The notes beneath the pieces were generated by a model. It searched no databases and had not been told where the DNA came from. It saw only the letters and a program-made list of their open reading frames with translations. This document shows, piece by piece, positions 8,585 through 16,033 of a stretch of 64,000 nt of DNA; position 1 is the first letter of the stretch, and every line of letters begins with the position of its first letter. The DNA lies in contig CAMDEA010000014.1 of assembly GCA_945893045.1 (NCBI GenBank), positions 1 to 64,000 on the forward strand. Direction: 5' to 3'. Both the position numbers and the translations under genes were made by a program. The stretch is from Planctomyces sp. SH-PL62 (lineage in GTDB: Bacteria; Planctomycetota; Planctomycetia; Planctomycetales; Planctomycetaceae).

Positions 8585-9964
8585 ATGAGTCGGCGATTCT
8601 TGGCGATGTTTGTGATCGTTGTAAGCGGGCTGGCGATGGAACGGCCTGCGTCGGCTCAAGCCACTCGGCAGACCGAGACCTACAAGCGGATCAAAGTGAA
8701 GATCGACGCCGTGCCGGCGATCGATACTCACGATCATTTGTGGCCGTTCGAGCGGCTGCCGGGGTATCGTGAGACGGCGCGCGGAAAAGGAATGAACATC
8801 GCCAGCATTTGGGGCAACAGCTATTGGACGCAGGTGGGCCGGTTGACTCCGTGGCAGCCGAAGATGGAGTTCGCGGACTGGTGGAAAGAGGCCAAGGACG
8901 ATTGGGACAACTCGCGAGCCACCAGCTTCTATCGCTACACGCAGATCGCGTTGCAGGATCTCTATGGCGTCGATTGGGACCGCGTGACCGATGCGCAAGC
9001 GAAGGAACTCGATCGCAAGATCTTCGACAACTACCGCGATCAAAAATGGCTGCACCACGTCGTCACCGAGCGGGCCAACATCGAGTTGATGTTCAACGAT
9101 CCGCATTGGGCGAAGTTCTCGTTTCAGACGACGTACCCATTTGAGGTGCTCGTCTTCAATGTGACGCCGCTGGTACGCGGATTTCATGCGTCGGAATTCT
9201 ACGACCCGTTCGACAGCCCGTATGTGTTCGCGGCCAAGCATGGCCTGCCGATGAGTTCGTTTGATGATTTCTTGAAGGTGCTCGACCGGCTGTTTCTCGA
9301 AGCGAAAGACAAAGGAGCAGTCTGCCTGAAATCGACGCTGGCCTATCAGCGGACGCTCAAGTTCGACCGCGTGACGAAAGAACGGGCCGAGGTTGCGTTC
9401 GGCAAACGCGGCACCGCGCTCTCTCCGGAACAGATCAAAGACTTTGAAGACTTCGTCTTCTGGCGGCTCTGCGAACTGAGTGCGCAATACGACTTGCCGT
9501 TCCAGATCCACACGGGACACGGCCGCATTCAAACCTCGAACCCGCTGTTGCTGGTCGATTTGATCGAGGCGAATCTGAAAACGAAGTTCATCCTGTTCCA
9601 CGGCGGCTACCCGTGGGTCGGCGAGACCGGCGCGATCCTGCTGCGGCATTGGAACCACGTCTGGATCGACAGCGTCTGGCTGCCGAGCCTCAGCTATTCG
9701 ATGGGCAAACGCGCCTACCACGAATGGCTGGAGCAAATGCCCTCGACCCGCATTCTGTGGGGCGGCGACTGCAATCACGGCGAGGGGATTTATGGCTCGA
9801 CGGAATTGACTCGCCGCTGCATCGCCGAGGTGCTGGCCGAGAAAGTCGATCGCGGCGATTTGGTGGAAGAGCACGCGAATCGCATCGGCAAACAAATCAT
9901 GCGCGACAATGCACTGGAGTTGTTTCCGCAGCTCAAGGATCGACTTTGGAAGCACAAACCGTAG
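8585..9964 (+). CDS. Secreted amidohydrolase-family protein
   Basis: A 459-residue protein with a signal peptide (1-25, cleavage near ASAQA) and an amidohydrolase-type TIM barrel. Metal-ligand candidates are visible in the expected order: HxH in DTHDHLWPF (His49, His51), a later His in QIHTGHG (His309/His312), HGGYP (His339) and a C-terminal Asp in GGDCNHGEG (Asp395). This matches the amidohydrolase-2 / uronate-isomerase-like branch. The reaction (hydrolysis, decarboxylation or isomerisation) cannot be read from the sequence. The start is supported by AGGGGG upstream. The stop codon TAG is part of the repeat at 9961-10041. The cupin gene follows 87 bases later on the same strand and may be co-transcribed. 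Confidence 0.85.
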   Translation: MSRRFLAMFVIVVSGLAMERPASAQATRQTETYKRIKVKIDAVPAIDTHDHLWPFERLPGYRETARGKGMNIASIWGNSYWTQVGRLTPWQPKMEFADWWKEAKDDWDNSRATSFYRYTQIALQDLYGVDWDRVTDAQAKELDRKIFDNYRDQKWLHHVVTERANIELMFNDPHWAKFSFQTTYPFEVLVFNVTPLVRGFHASEFYDPFDSPYVFAAKHGLPMSSFDDFLKVLDRLFLEAKDKGAVCLKSTLAYQRTLKFDRVTKERAEVAFGKRGTALSPEQIKDFEDFVFWRLCELSAQYDLPFQIHTGHGRIQTSNPLLLVDLIEANLKTKFILFHGGYPWVGETGAILLRHWNHVWIDSVWLPSLSYSMGKRAYHEWLEQMPSTRILWGGDCNHGEGIYGSTELTRRCIAEVLAEKVDRGDLVEEHANRIGKQIMRDNALELFPQLKDRLWKHKP

Positions 9965-10041
9965 GTCAGGCTTTCCAGCCTGACCCGAACGCTCGCAAAC
10001 ACGTCGATGTCCCCTGAGTCCGCCTGGAAAGGCTGACCTAC
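9961..10041. repeat. Palindromic repeat (VGQAFQPD family) holding a stop codon
   Basis: The left arm 9961-9985 and right arm 10018-10041 are inverted copies. The amidohydrolase stop codon TAG (9962-9964) lies within the left arm's first bases, GTAGGTCAGG. Confidence 0.88.
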
Positions 10042-10051
10042 GGAAAAAAAC

Positions 10052-10411
10052 ATGAGCCAACCACTCAGCTTCCTGCGTCGCGACCCCGCCGACATTACTC
10101 CGTGGGCCGAGACCTGCGGCGAGATTCGTTGCCTCATCGAAGAAAAAGACGGTGCGGCGGGTGAGGTGCATCAGGTTCAGATCCATGACGCCAAGCTGCA
10201 CTATCACGCTCACACTGACGAGTTCTATTACGTGATCGACGGCCAAGGAACGATGACACTCGATGGCACCGAGATCGAGCTGCACAAGGGCGTGGTCGTC
10301 TATGTTCCGCGCGGCATCAAGCACAAGGCGGTCGGTGATCTGACCGTGCTGGTGGTCTGCGTTCCGCGCGGCGTGATGCACGATGTGCATGAAGTGGATA
10401 ACTCAAACTGA
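10052..10411 (+). CDS. Small cupin-domain protein
   Basis: A 119-residue single-domain cupin. Motif 1 is HYHAHTDEFYYVIDG, with His50, His52 and Glu57 as metal ligands. Motif 2 is GVVVYVPRGIKH, with Gly80, Pro86, Gly88 and His91. The spacing matches the cupin consensus, so a metal-binding small-molecule or sugar-binding/isomerase role is likely, but no substrate can be assigned. There is no signal peptide, so it should be cytosolic. It begins 10 bases after the palindromic repeat at 9961-10041, and its stop codon lies in the left arm of another composite repeat. It may be cotranscribed with the amidohydrolase. Confidence 0.85.
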   Translation: MSQPLSFLRRDPADITPWAETCGEIRCLIEEKDGAAGEVHQVQIHDAKLHYHAHTDEFYYVIDGQGTMTLDGTEIELHKGVVVYVPRGIKHKAVGDLTVLVVCVPRGVMHDVHEVDNSN

Positions 10412-10643
10412 GCGATTTTTGAGTCCCGCTAGGGACGTCTCGACAATAGCCCAGCACGTCAGTGCTGGGAAAAGGTGGGAAGAGTGTGTGAAGTCCCGGC
10501 AGGGACGACAGAAATTGGCCGAGCATTTCTGTCGTCCCTGACGGGACTCAAGTCGTGTAGCCGCATCGCATCCCCAGCACTGAAGTGCTGGGCAATTTTC
10601 AACAGTCCCTGACGGGACAAAAACAAAACCGCTCAGTTTGAGT
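10401..10643. repeat. Composite repeat between cupin and der
   Basis: The outer 14-base arms, 10401-10414 and 10630-10643, are perfect inverted copies. Inside are several smaller units: GTCCCTGACGGGAC-type palindromes and CCCAGCAC...GTGCTGGG hairpins, arranged roughly symmetrically. The cupin stop codon lies in the left arm. The right arm ends three bases before the der stop codon. Confidence 0.8.
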
Positions 10644-10646
10644 CGA

Positions 10647-12095
10647 TTAAACCTCGTCGCCCCAATCCACTTCTTCTTCTTCTGCTGCTTCCCTCGCGAC
10701 GCCTCGCTGGAGGGGGGTGGGTTCAACGTCTCGCTCGCCGGAGGAGCGGCGTTCTTCGGACTGCTCGCGCTGGCGGAGATAGAGCTTGATCGGCACTTCG
10801 TGGAACGGGAGTTCTTCGCGCATCACGCCGAGCAAATACCGTTGCCACGAGTTATCAAACAGCGTGGGGTTGTTGCACTTCAAGACGATGGTCGGCGGTT
10901 CGGTGGCGACTTGCGTGGCGAAGTACACCTTCGGCGTTTGATTGCGGCGGACGGGGGGGCGATTGCGATAGACGGCCGCTCGGACCACGCGGTTGATCTC
11001 GCCCGTCGAGACGCGCGTGCGGGCTTGCTTGAAAATGCTCTGAGCGAGGTTCACCAGCTTGTGGACGTTCTTGCCGGTCTTCGCGGTGAGGAACGCCATC
11101 GGGGCGAAGCGCAGCGAGGCGAATTGGTTGCCGAGGTATTCGCCCCAGCGTTCCATATCCATGTGCTCTTCTTTGGCCAAATCCCACTTGTTGATGACGA
11201 AGATCACCGGCTTGTATTGCGAGACGATTTCATCGACGAGCTGCTTGTCGACGCGCGAGACGGTCTCGGTGGCATCGAAGAACATGAAGACGACGTCCGC
11301 GCGGCGGATGCTCTTCTGGGCGCGGACCATGCCGTAGAATTCGACGTCGTTGGCGAGACTCTTCTTCTTGCGGACGCCAGGCGTGTCGATGGCCAGCAGA
11401 CGCAGGCCGTCGATCTCGAAGCGGACGTCGATGCTGTCGCGAGTCGTGCCGGGGATCTCGGAGACGATGACTCGTTCTTCTTCGGCGAGCGCGTTGATGA
11501 ACGTGCTCTTACCGACGTTGCGGCGTCCAACGATCGCGAACTTCAGCTCCGGATCAGACGCCAGCGATGCGCCGTCTTTGGCTTCGTGCTCGGCCGCGGC
11601 CGGCAGGTTTTGGAGGATCGCTTCGACGAGTTCGTCTCGGTTGCGGTTGCCGATGACGCTGGTCGTGACCGTCGGCCCGTTCATCAGGCGGTAGAACTCG
11701 GCGATGTTGTCTTCCGTCTTCGGCGAATCGCACTTGTTGACGACCAGCAGTTTCGGTTTGTCGATGCGACGCAGTCGATCGGCAACGATCTGATCGAGCG
11801 GCATCGGGCCTTCCTTGCCATCGACGACGAACAGGATCAGGTCGGCTCGGTCGATGCCGATTTGGATTTGGCGTTCGACGTCTTCCGACAGATCATCGCG
11901 GTCCACGATGCCGATGCCGCCGGTGTCGATCAGCTCGAAGTAGCGGTCCCCCTCGAACATCAAATACGAGACGCGGTCGCGAGTCACACCAGGCGTCGGG
12001 TCCACGACGGAGACGAACTTGTGAGCGAGCCAATTGAGAATGGAGCTTTTGCCGACATTCGGCCGGCCAATGATGGCCACTTGCGGGACTGGCAT
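10647..12095 (-). CDS. der: Ribosome-assembly GTPase Der (EngA)
   Basis: A 482-residue double-GTPase. The first G domain has GRPNVGKSS (10-18), DTGG and NKCD. The second has GRRNVGKST, DTPG and NKWD. A KH-like C-terminal domain follows, then a Glu/Arg-rich tail that ends EEEEVDWGDEV, longer than usual. Der binds the large ribosomal subunit and is needed for its maturation; the fold order and length match the family. It is transcribed away from hpnC with 94 bases between the two starts. A full-length open frame on the opposite strand is only its mirror. Confidence 0.97.
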   Translation of the reverse strand: MPVPQVAIIGRPNVGKSSILNWLAHKFVSVVDPTPGVTRDRVSYLMFEGDRYFELIDTGGIGIVDRDDLSEDVERQIQIGIDRADLILFVVDGKEGPMPLDQIVADRLRRIDKPKLLVVNKCDSPKTEDNIAEFYRLMNGPTVTTSVIGNRNRDELVEAILQNLPAAAEHEAKDGASLASDPELKFAIVGRRNVGKSTFINALAEEERVIVSEIPGTTRDSIDVRFEIDGLRLLAIDTPGVRKKKSLANDVEFYGMVRAQKSIRRADVVFMFFDATETVSRVDKQLVDEIVSQYKPVIFVINKWDLAKEEHMDMERWGEYLGNQFASLRFAPMAFLTAKTGKNVHKLVNLAQSIFKQARTRVSTGEINRVVRAAVYRNRPPVRRNQTPKVYFATQVATEPPTIVLKCNNPTLFDNSWQRYLLGVMREELPFHEVPIKLYLRQREQSEERRSSGERDVEPTPLQRGVAREAAEEEEVDWGDEV

Positions 12096-12189
12096 GGATG
12101 AGAATCACAAAAATCGAGAGGCGGTGTTTTGCAGGAGGCGAAGTCTATCGGCTGGGCGAAGGACTGACGACGCAGTAGCCTACGATCCC

Positions 12190-13143
12190 ATGACGCCACA
12201 AGAAACCAGCGACATTTTTGACAAACTGAATCGCCAATACCCAGGTTGGGACAAACCTTCCGCGTTGCCGACCCGATTCGTTTTGGTCGAATCCGAGGCG
12301 TATTGCCGACGTTTGGCGACGTCTCATTACGAAAACTTTCCGTTGATCGCATGGTTATTGCCACGCGAGTTACGGCAGCCATTTTTCAATGTCTATGCCT
12401 ACTGTCGAACGTCGGATGACTTGGCAGACAACTTGAACGACCGAGAACTTGCGACGCGAATGCTCTCGCAAAGGCGAGACGAGTTGGCTCGGTGTTGGGC
12501 GGGCGAAGAAATGACTCACCCGGTGTTCGTGGCGTTGCAGCGCACGGCGCGAGAATTTGAACTGCCGCGTGAGCCGTTCGATAACCTGCTGACCGCATTC
12601 GAGCAGGATCAGCGAGTCACGTCGTACAACACCTTTGACGAGTTGCTGGGCTATTGCCGGAACAGCGCGAATCCGGTTGGTCGAATCGTGCTGCGGTTGT
12701 GTCGCTGTGATGACGAGCGGTCGGTCGAGTTATCCGACTCCGTTTGCACCGGGTTGCAGTTGGCCAACTTCTGGCAGGATGTGGCTCGCGATGCGGACAT
12801 CGGGCGGACGTACTTGCCGCTGGAGGACTGCGACCGATTCGGATACTCCCGGTCAGACCTCGCTGGTCGAATCACGAACGCGGCGTTTGTCGAACTGATG
12901 CGATTTGAGGTCGAACGTGCTCGCGAGATGTTGTCGGCCGTGCGCGAACTGGCTCCGCGATTGCGCGGTCGGTTGCAAGTGGTCATCGAACTCTTCGGCG
13001 AAGGCGGCCTGAGAATCTGCGATCGCGTGGCAGGGATCGGTTATCGAGTTTGGGAACAGCGGCCAGTCGTAACCAAGTGGGATGCAGCGGGCCTGTTGCT
13101 GAAGTGTTTGAGCCGGGCGCTCGGCCGGAAGGTGGCGGCATGA
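12190..13143 (+). CDS. hpnC: Squalene-synthase-like enzyme HpnC
   Basis: A 317-residue all-alpha trans-prenyltransferase-type enzyme. The first Asp-rich motif is in YAYCRTSDDLADN (Asp76-Asp80). The second is in NFWQDVARDADIGR (Asp197, Asp201). In the known three-enzyme route, HpnD makes presqualene diphosphate from two farnesyl diphosphates, HpnC turns it into hydroxysqualene and HpnE reduces that to squalene. The start ATG at 12190 is chosen because a longer frame to 12034 would run into der. The stop overlaps the hpnD start as ATGA (13140-13143), indicating translational coupling. The product could feed hopanoids or C30 carotenoids; no hpnE is in the window. Confidence 0.92.
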   Translation: MTPQETSDIFDKLNRQYPGWDKPSALPTRFVLVESEAYCRRLATSHYENFPLIAWLLPRELRQPFFNVYAYCRTSDDLADNLNDRELATRMLSQRRDELARCWAGEEMTHPVFVALQRTAREFELPREPFDNLLTAFEQDQRVTSYNTFDELLGYCRNSANPVGRIVLRLCRCDDERSVELSDSVCTGLQLANFWQDVARDADIGRTYLPLEDCDRFGYSRSDLAGRITNAAFVELMRFEVERAREMLSAVRELAPRLRGRLQVVIELFGEGGLRICDRVAGIGYRVWEQRPVVTKWDAAGLLLKCLSRALGRKVAA

Positions 13144-14072
13144 GTCGCACGTTGCTCGACGACTGCTACGACCACTGCGAGCGGCTGACGAAGCGGGCGG
13201 CCGGCAATTTCTATTATTCGTTCTGCGGCCTGCCCGCTCCGCAGTACCGAGCGATGTGTGTCTTATACGCCTTTATGCGCGTGACCGACGATTGCGGAGA
13301 CGCCGCGAACCGCTCGCTGCCGGAGCGTGTCGCTGACTTGGATGCTTGGCAGCAATCGCTGGCCGATGTCATGCGGCCGGACTGGTCGATCAGCGACATG
13401 AGCGGCTGGCCGGAGCCTGCTCGATTAGTGTTGCCGGCAATGCGTGAAGTCACTGAGGGTTTCGCGATTCCTCACGAGCATCTATTTGCAGTCGTGCGTG
13501 GCGTGCGTTCGGATCTGGAATTTGAAATCTCAACTTTCAAATCTCAAATCGGGGCGGCTCGCTTTCAGACATTCGATCAACTCGCCGACTACTGCTATCT
13601 GGTGGCGGGCGCGGTGGGCTTGTGCTGCATTCACATCTGGGGCTTTCACGGCGACGAGCCCTCTCAGCGCGCGATCGACTGCGGGATGGCGTTTCAACTG
13701 ACGAACATCCTGCGCGATGTCGGCGAAGACGCCGCCGCCGGGCGCGTCTATCTGCCAGCCGAAGACTTGCAGCGGTTCGGCGTAACCGTCGAGGACTTGA
13801 TCGCTCAGCGCTGCGATAACCGCTTTCGTGCGTTAATGGCGTTTGAAGCCGAGCGTGCGAAGTCGTTCTACGCATCCGCCGAGCAACTACTCCCCTGCTT
13901 GGAGCCGCATGGCCGGCCGATCTTGAAAGCGATGTTGCAGCTTTACGGCGGCCTGCTGCACGAGATCGAGCGTCGCCAGTTCGACGTCTTCCGCCAGCAT
14001 GTGTCACTGCCGCGTTGGCGCAAGCTGTGGATTGCCGCCGACGCGATGATTCATCAGCGGTTGCTGGGTTGA
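13140..14072 (+). CDS. hpnD: Presqualene diphosphate synthase HpnD, with a repeat-derived insertion
   Basis: A 310-residue phytoene/squalene-synthase family enzyme that should condense two farnesyl diphosphates. Asp-rich motif 1 is in FMRVTDDCGD (Asp50, Asp51, Asp54). Motif 2 is in NILRDVGEDAAAG (Asp193, Asp197). It is coupled to hpnC by an ATGA overlap. The enzyme is slightly longer than the usual 280 or so residues. Part of the excess is FEISTFKSQI (128-137), encoded by an AT-rich repeat unit, between GVRSDLE and the conserved RFQTFDQLADYCY block. In relatives this link is a few residues long, so the insertion probably lengthens a surface loop. Confidence 0.92.
   Translation: MSRTLLDDCYDHCERLTKRAAGNFYYSFCGLPAPQYRAMCVLYAFMRVTDDCGDAANRSLPERVADLDAWQQSLADVMRPDWSISDMSGWPEPARLVLPAMREVTEGFAIPHEHLFAVVRGVRSDLEFEISTFKSQIGAARFQTFDQLADYCYLVAGAVGLCCIHIWGFHGDEPSQRAIDCGMAFQLTNILRDVGEDAAAGRVYLPAEDLQRFGVTVEDLIAQRCDNRFRALMAFEAERAKSFYASAEQLLPCLEPHGRPILKAMLQLYGGLLHEIERRQFDVFRQHVSLPRWRKLWIAADAMIHQRLLG
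13521..13550. repeat. AT-rich repeat inside hpnD
   Basis: Thirty bases of the ATTTGAGATTTCAG-type family in a GC-rich gene, made of alternating TTTGAAATCTCAA and TTTCAAATCTCAA units. It is in frame and gives FEISTFKSQI. Confidence 0.75.
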
Positions 14073-14095
14073 GTGCCGCCATGACTGAGCGGCGA

Positions 14096-14149
14096 GGCGC
14101 TAGCCGCCGGTGAATTCGCGACTCGCGTTTTTTACCGGCGGCTAGCGCC
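14096..14149. repeat. Palindromic repeat (GGCGGCTAGCGCC family)
   Basis: Perfect 16-base arms, 14096-14111 and 14134-14149, with a 22-base loop ending in six T residues. It lies just after hpnD. It could act as a terminator on the plus strand, but the T run is on the wrong side of the second arm. A related unit occurs at 47100-47159. Confidence 0.8.
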
Positions 14150-14189
14150 GGGTTGCTCATCGACGCTTGACGCCGTGAGCCTCTCAGGG

Positions 14190-14217
14190 CTAGTGTGCTA
14201 TCACGATAGTAGACTAG
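14190..14217. promoter_or_regulatory. Candidate operator of the GntR regulator
   Basis: A two-step dyad: outer arms CTAGT (14190-14194) and ACTAG (14213-14217), inner arms CTATC (14198-14202) and GATAG (14205-14209) around a central AC. The right outer arm overlaps the AGGAG ribosome-binding site (14216-14220) of the gntR gene. YtrA-type GntR regulators commonly bind dyads in their own promoter, so autoregulation is inferred. The dyad is not one of the dispersed repeats. Confidence 0.55.
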
Positions 14218-14228
14218 GAGTGTCGGCC

Positions 14229-14642
14229 ATGTTCTTCACCATCGATCCGGATAACGGGTTGGCGATTTACGATCAGATCTTGCGGCAGGTGAAATTCGCC
14301 GTCGCCAGCGGAGCATTGCAGCCCGGTCAGCGGGTGCCGTCGTTGCAGGAACTGGCCACGACGCTGGCACTGAACCCGAACACCGTCGCGCGGGCGTATC
14401 GCGAACTGCAAGCCGAAGGCATTCTCGAAATGGTCCGCGGCATCGGGTTGGAGATCAGCCCGAAAGCGGTCAAGCGTTGCCAGCAGGATCGCGACGCTTT
14501 GATCCGCGAGCGGTTGCGTTCGGTGTTGCTGGAAGCTCGGCAAAGTCAGCTTGAGGATGCGGAGTTGCGCGAGATGTTTGATGCCGAACTGGCTGCCTCG
14601 AAACCCAAGTCCGGCCGGAAGCAGGTAGGTCGGGCTTTCTAG
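14229..14642 (+). CDS. GntR-family regulator, YtrA type
   Basis: A 137-residue regulator. The N-terminal winged helix (about 12-75) carries the GntR pattern: IYDQILRQVKFAVASGAL, GQRVPSLQELATTLALNPNT and VARAYRELQAEGIL. The effector region is short (about 60 residues), which is typical of YtrA-like members that control an adjacent ABC transporter. The start at 14229 has AGGAG eight bases upstream; a GTG at 14175 is in frame but would read through the operator. The last six residues, QVGRAF, and the stop codon come from the palindromic repeat beginning at 14625. An ABC ATPase follows 82 bases later. Confidence 0.9.
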   Translation: MFFTIDPDNGLAIYDQILRQVKFAVASGALQPGQRVPSLQELATTLALNPNTVARAYRELQAEGILEMVRGIGLEISPKAVKRCQQDRDALIRERLRSVLLEARQSQLEDAELREMFDAELAASKPKSGRKQVGRAF

Positions 14643-14706
14643 CCTGACCCGAATTGGCAATAGCACGTCGATCGTTGATCGGGTCAGCCTGGAAAGGCTG
14701 ACCTAC
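14625..14706. repeat. Palindromic repeat (VGQAFQPD family) ending the gntR gene
   Basis: Arms 14625-14649 and 14682-14706 (25 bases). The left arm reads V-G-R-A-F-stop in the gntR frame. The stop TAG sits where other copies have CAG (Gln). Confidence 0.88.
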
Positions 14707-14724
14707 TTCGGAAAAGGGGACGCG

Positions 14725-15681
14725 ATGAAAACCATGTTCCGCCTGGCCAACGTCACGAAACGTTTCGGGAAGACCGTCGCGTTAGACGACGTGTCGCTTG
14801 AAGCTCCTCCGGGCACGGTCGTCGCGTTGCTCGGCGAGAATGGTGCGGGGAAGACGACTTCGCTGAAAATCTTACTGGGCCTGTGCGACCCCGATCGGGG
14901 TGAGTCGGAAGTGCTCGGCCTGAGCAGCCGGCGACAGGGGCGGGAGATTCGGCGGCGAGTTGGTTACGTCCCGGACAAGCCGCAAATGTATGGCTGGATG
15001 ACGATCGACGAGGCGGGCTGGTTCGCGGCCGGCTTTCATGGACCGAACACTTACACGACGTTCTGCAAGCTGATGCGGCGGTTTGACCTCTCGCTGAATC
15101 AGAAACTGAAGACGCTGTCGAAGGGACAACTGGCGAAGGTATCGCTGGCGGTCTCGATGGCTCACGAGCCGGAGTTGTTGATTCTCGATGAGCCGACCTC
15201 TGGGCTGGACCCGATCGTGCGTCGCGACTTTCTATCGAGCATGTCCGACGTCGCCGCCGAAGGCCGCACGGTGTTGTTGTCGAGCCATCAAATTCACGAG
15301 GTTGAACGAGTCGCCGACATCGTGGCGATCCTTCGTAAAGGGAAGCTGGTCGTCTTCGAGCGGCTCGACGAACTGAAGCAGTCGGTGCGCGAGATCACGC
15401 TGACGCTGCCGGCGAATGTGGCGCTGCCGACGGATGTGCCGGGGCGGCTGATCAGCCAGCAGCGCATCGGCCAACAGTGGCGTGCTCTTGTTCGTGAAGT
15501 GAGCGATGACGATTTAATGAATCTGCAAGCTCGCGCCGATTTCGGTCGCGTGGATGTGCGCGTGCCGTCGCTGGAAGAGATTTTCGTGGGCTACCTGCAT
15601 CCCGACAAAGTGCCGGGCGCGGGTGGAACCTGGACGCCGGCGGATGAGCCGGTTGCGGAAGAGGCGAAATCGGAAGCCTGA
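14725..15681 (+). CDS. ABC transporter ATP-binding protein
   Basis: A 318-residue ATPase of the ABC-2 type export class. Walker A is GENGAGKTT (37-45), the signature is LSKGQLAKV (about 131-139), Walker B is LLILDEPTSGLDP, and the switch His is in LLSSHQIHEVERV. Residues beyond about 230 form a C-terminal extension ending in an acidic tail. The ribosome-binding site is AAGGGGA. With the GntR regulator upstream and the permease-like gene downstream it forms a likely regulated transporter unit. The substrate is not deducible. Confidence 0.93.
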   Translation: MKTMFRLANVTKRFGKTVALDDVSLEAPPGTVVALLGENGAGKTTSLKILLGLCDPDRGESEVLGLSSRRQGREIRRRVGYVPDKPQMYGWMTIDEAGWFAAGFHGPNTYTTFCKLMRRFDLSLNQKLKTLSKGQLAKVSLAVSMAHEPELLILDEPTSGLDPIVRRDFLSSMSDVAAEGRTVLLSSHQIHEVERVADIVAILRKGKLVVFERLDELKQSVREITLTLPANVALPTDVPGRLISQQRIGQQWRALVREVSDDDLMNLQARADFGRVDVRVPSLEEIFVGYLHPDKVPGAGGTWTPADEPVAEEAKSEA

Positions 15682-15731
15682 GTTTTCAAAGTTTGTGACA
15701 CGGATGAATTCCACAGATCAATTGTTTTCGC

Positions 15732-15961
15732 CCCCATCCAGCTCGTCTGGATGGGGCGACTGATGGAGAGCTAATGAACGACAAACCTCCCTGGAATCAG
15801 ACCCCATCCGCCTCGTGCGGATGGTGAAGCAGATCACTGGGGTGGCGAACGTCAAAGCATCTGATTCACCATCCGCACGAGGCGGATGGGGTCTGGCATG
15901 GCAAAGAGTTTTCCGGGTTAGCTCGCCATCTCTGGTTCCATCCAGGCAAGCTGGATGGGGA
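15732..15961. repeat. Nested palindrome pair (CCCATCCGCCTCGTGCGGATGG family)
   Basis: The inner arms 15798-15834 and 15859-15895 pair over 37 bases with minor mismatches. The outer arms, about 15732-15773 and 15918-15961, start and end with CCCCATCCAGCT-type hairpins and share an AGAGCTAA / TTAGCTC end. It separates the ABC ATPase from its likely permease, so transcripts of the operon must cross a strong potential RNA structure. Confidence 0.82.
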
Positions 15962-16033
15962 CCATGAGAACGGTGTGGCGTTTGTTCGTGTGAGCGATTT
16001 TCAATTCACACTCAAGTGATTACGGTCGATGCC

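Noticed and set aside
8498..10390. A 630-codon open frame on the minus strand opposite the amidohydrolase and cupin genes
   Set aside because: It is rich in His, Arg and Gln, has no recognisable domain, crosses a repeat and mirrors genes with clear motifs. It is a by-product of GC-rich codon use.
10638..12101. A 487-codon plus-strand open frame opposite der
   Set aside because: It is a near-exact mirror of der, full of Arg, Asp and Val, with no conserved motif.
12034..12189. A 52-codon N-terminal extension of HpnC
   Set aside because: It overlaps the start of der on the opposite strand and has no similarity to HpnC. The ATG at 12190 gives the normal length.
12190..14072. A full hpnCDE squalene pathway
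   Set aside because: hpnC and hpnD are present, but the flavoprotein at 48747 has geranylgeranyl-reductase-like motifs and is far away. No hpnE was identified.
14096..14149. Intrinsic terminator for hpnD
   Set aside because: The T run lies in the loop before the second arm and not after it. The sequence belongs to a dispersed palindrome family, so I left it as a repeat.
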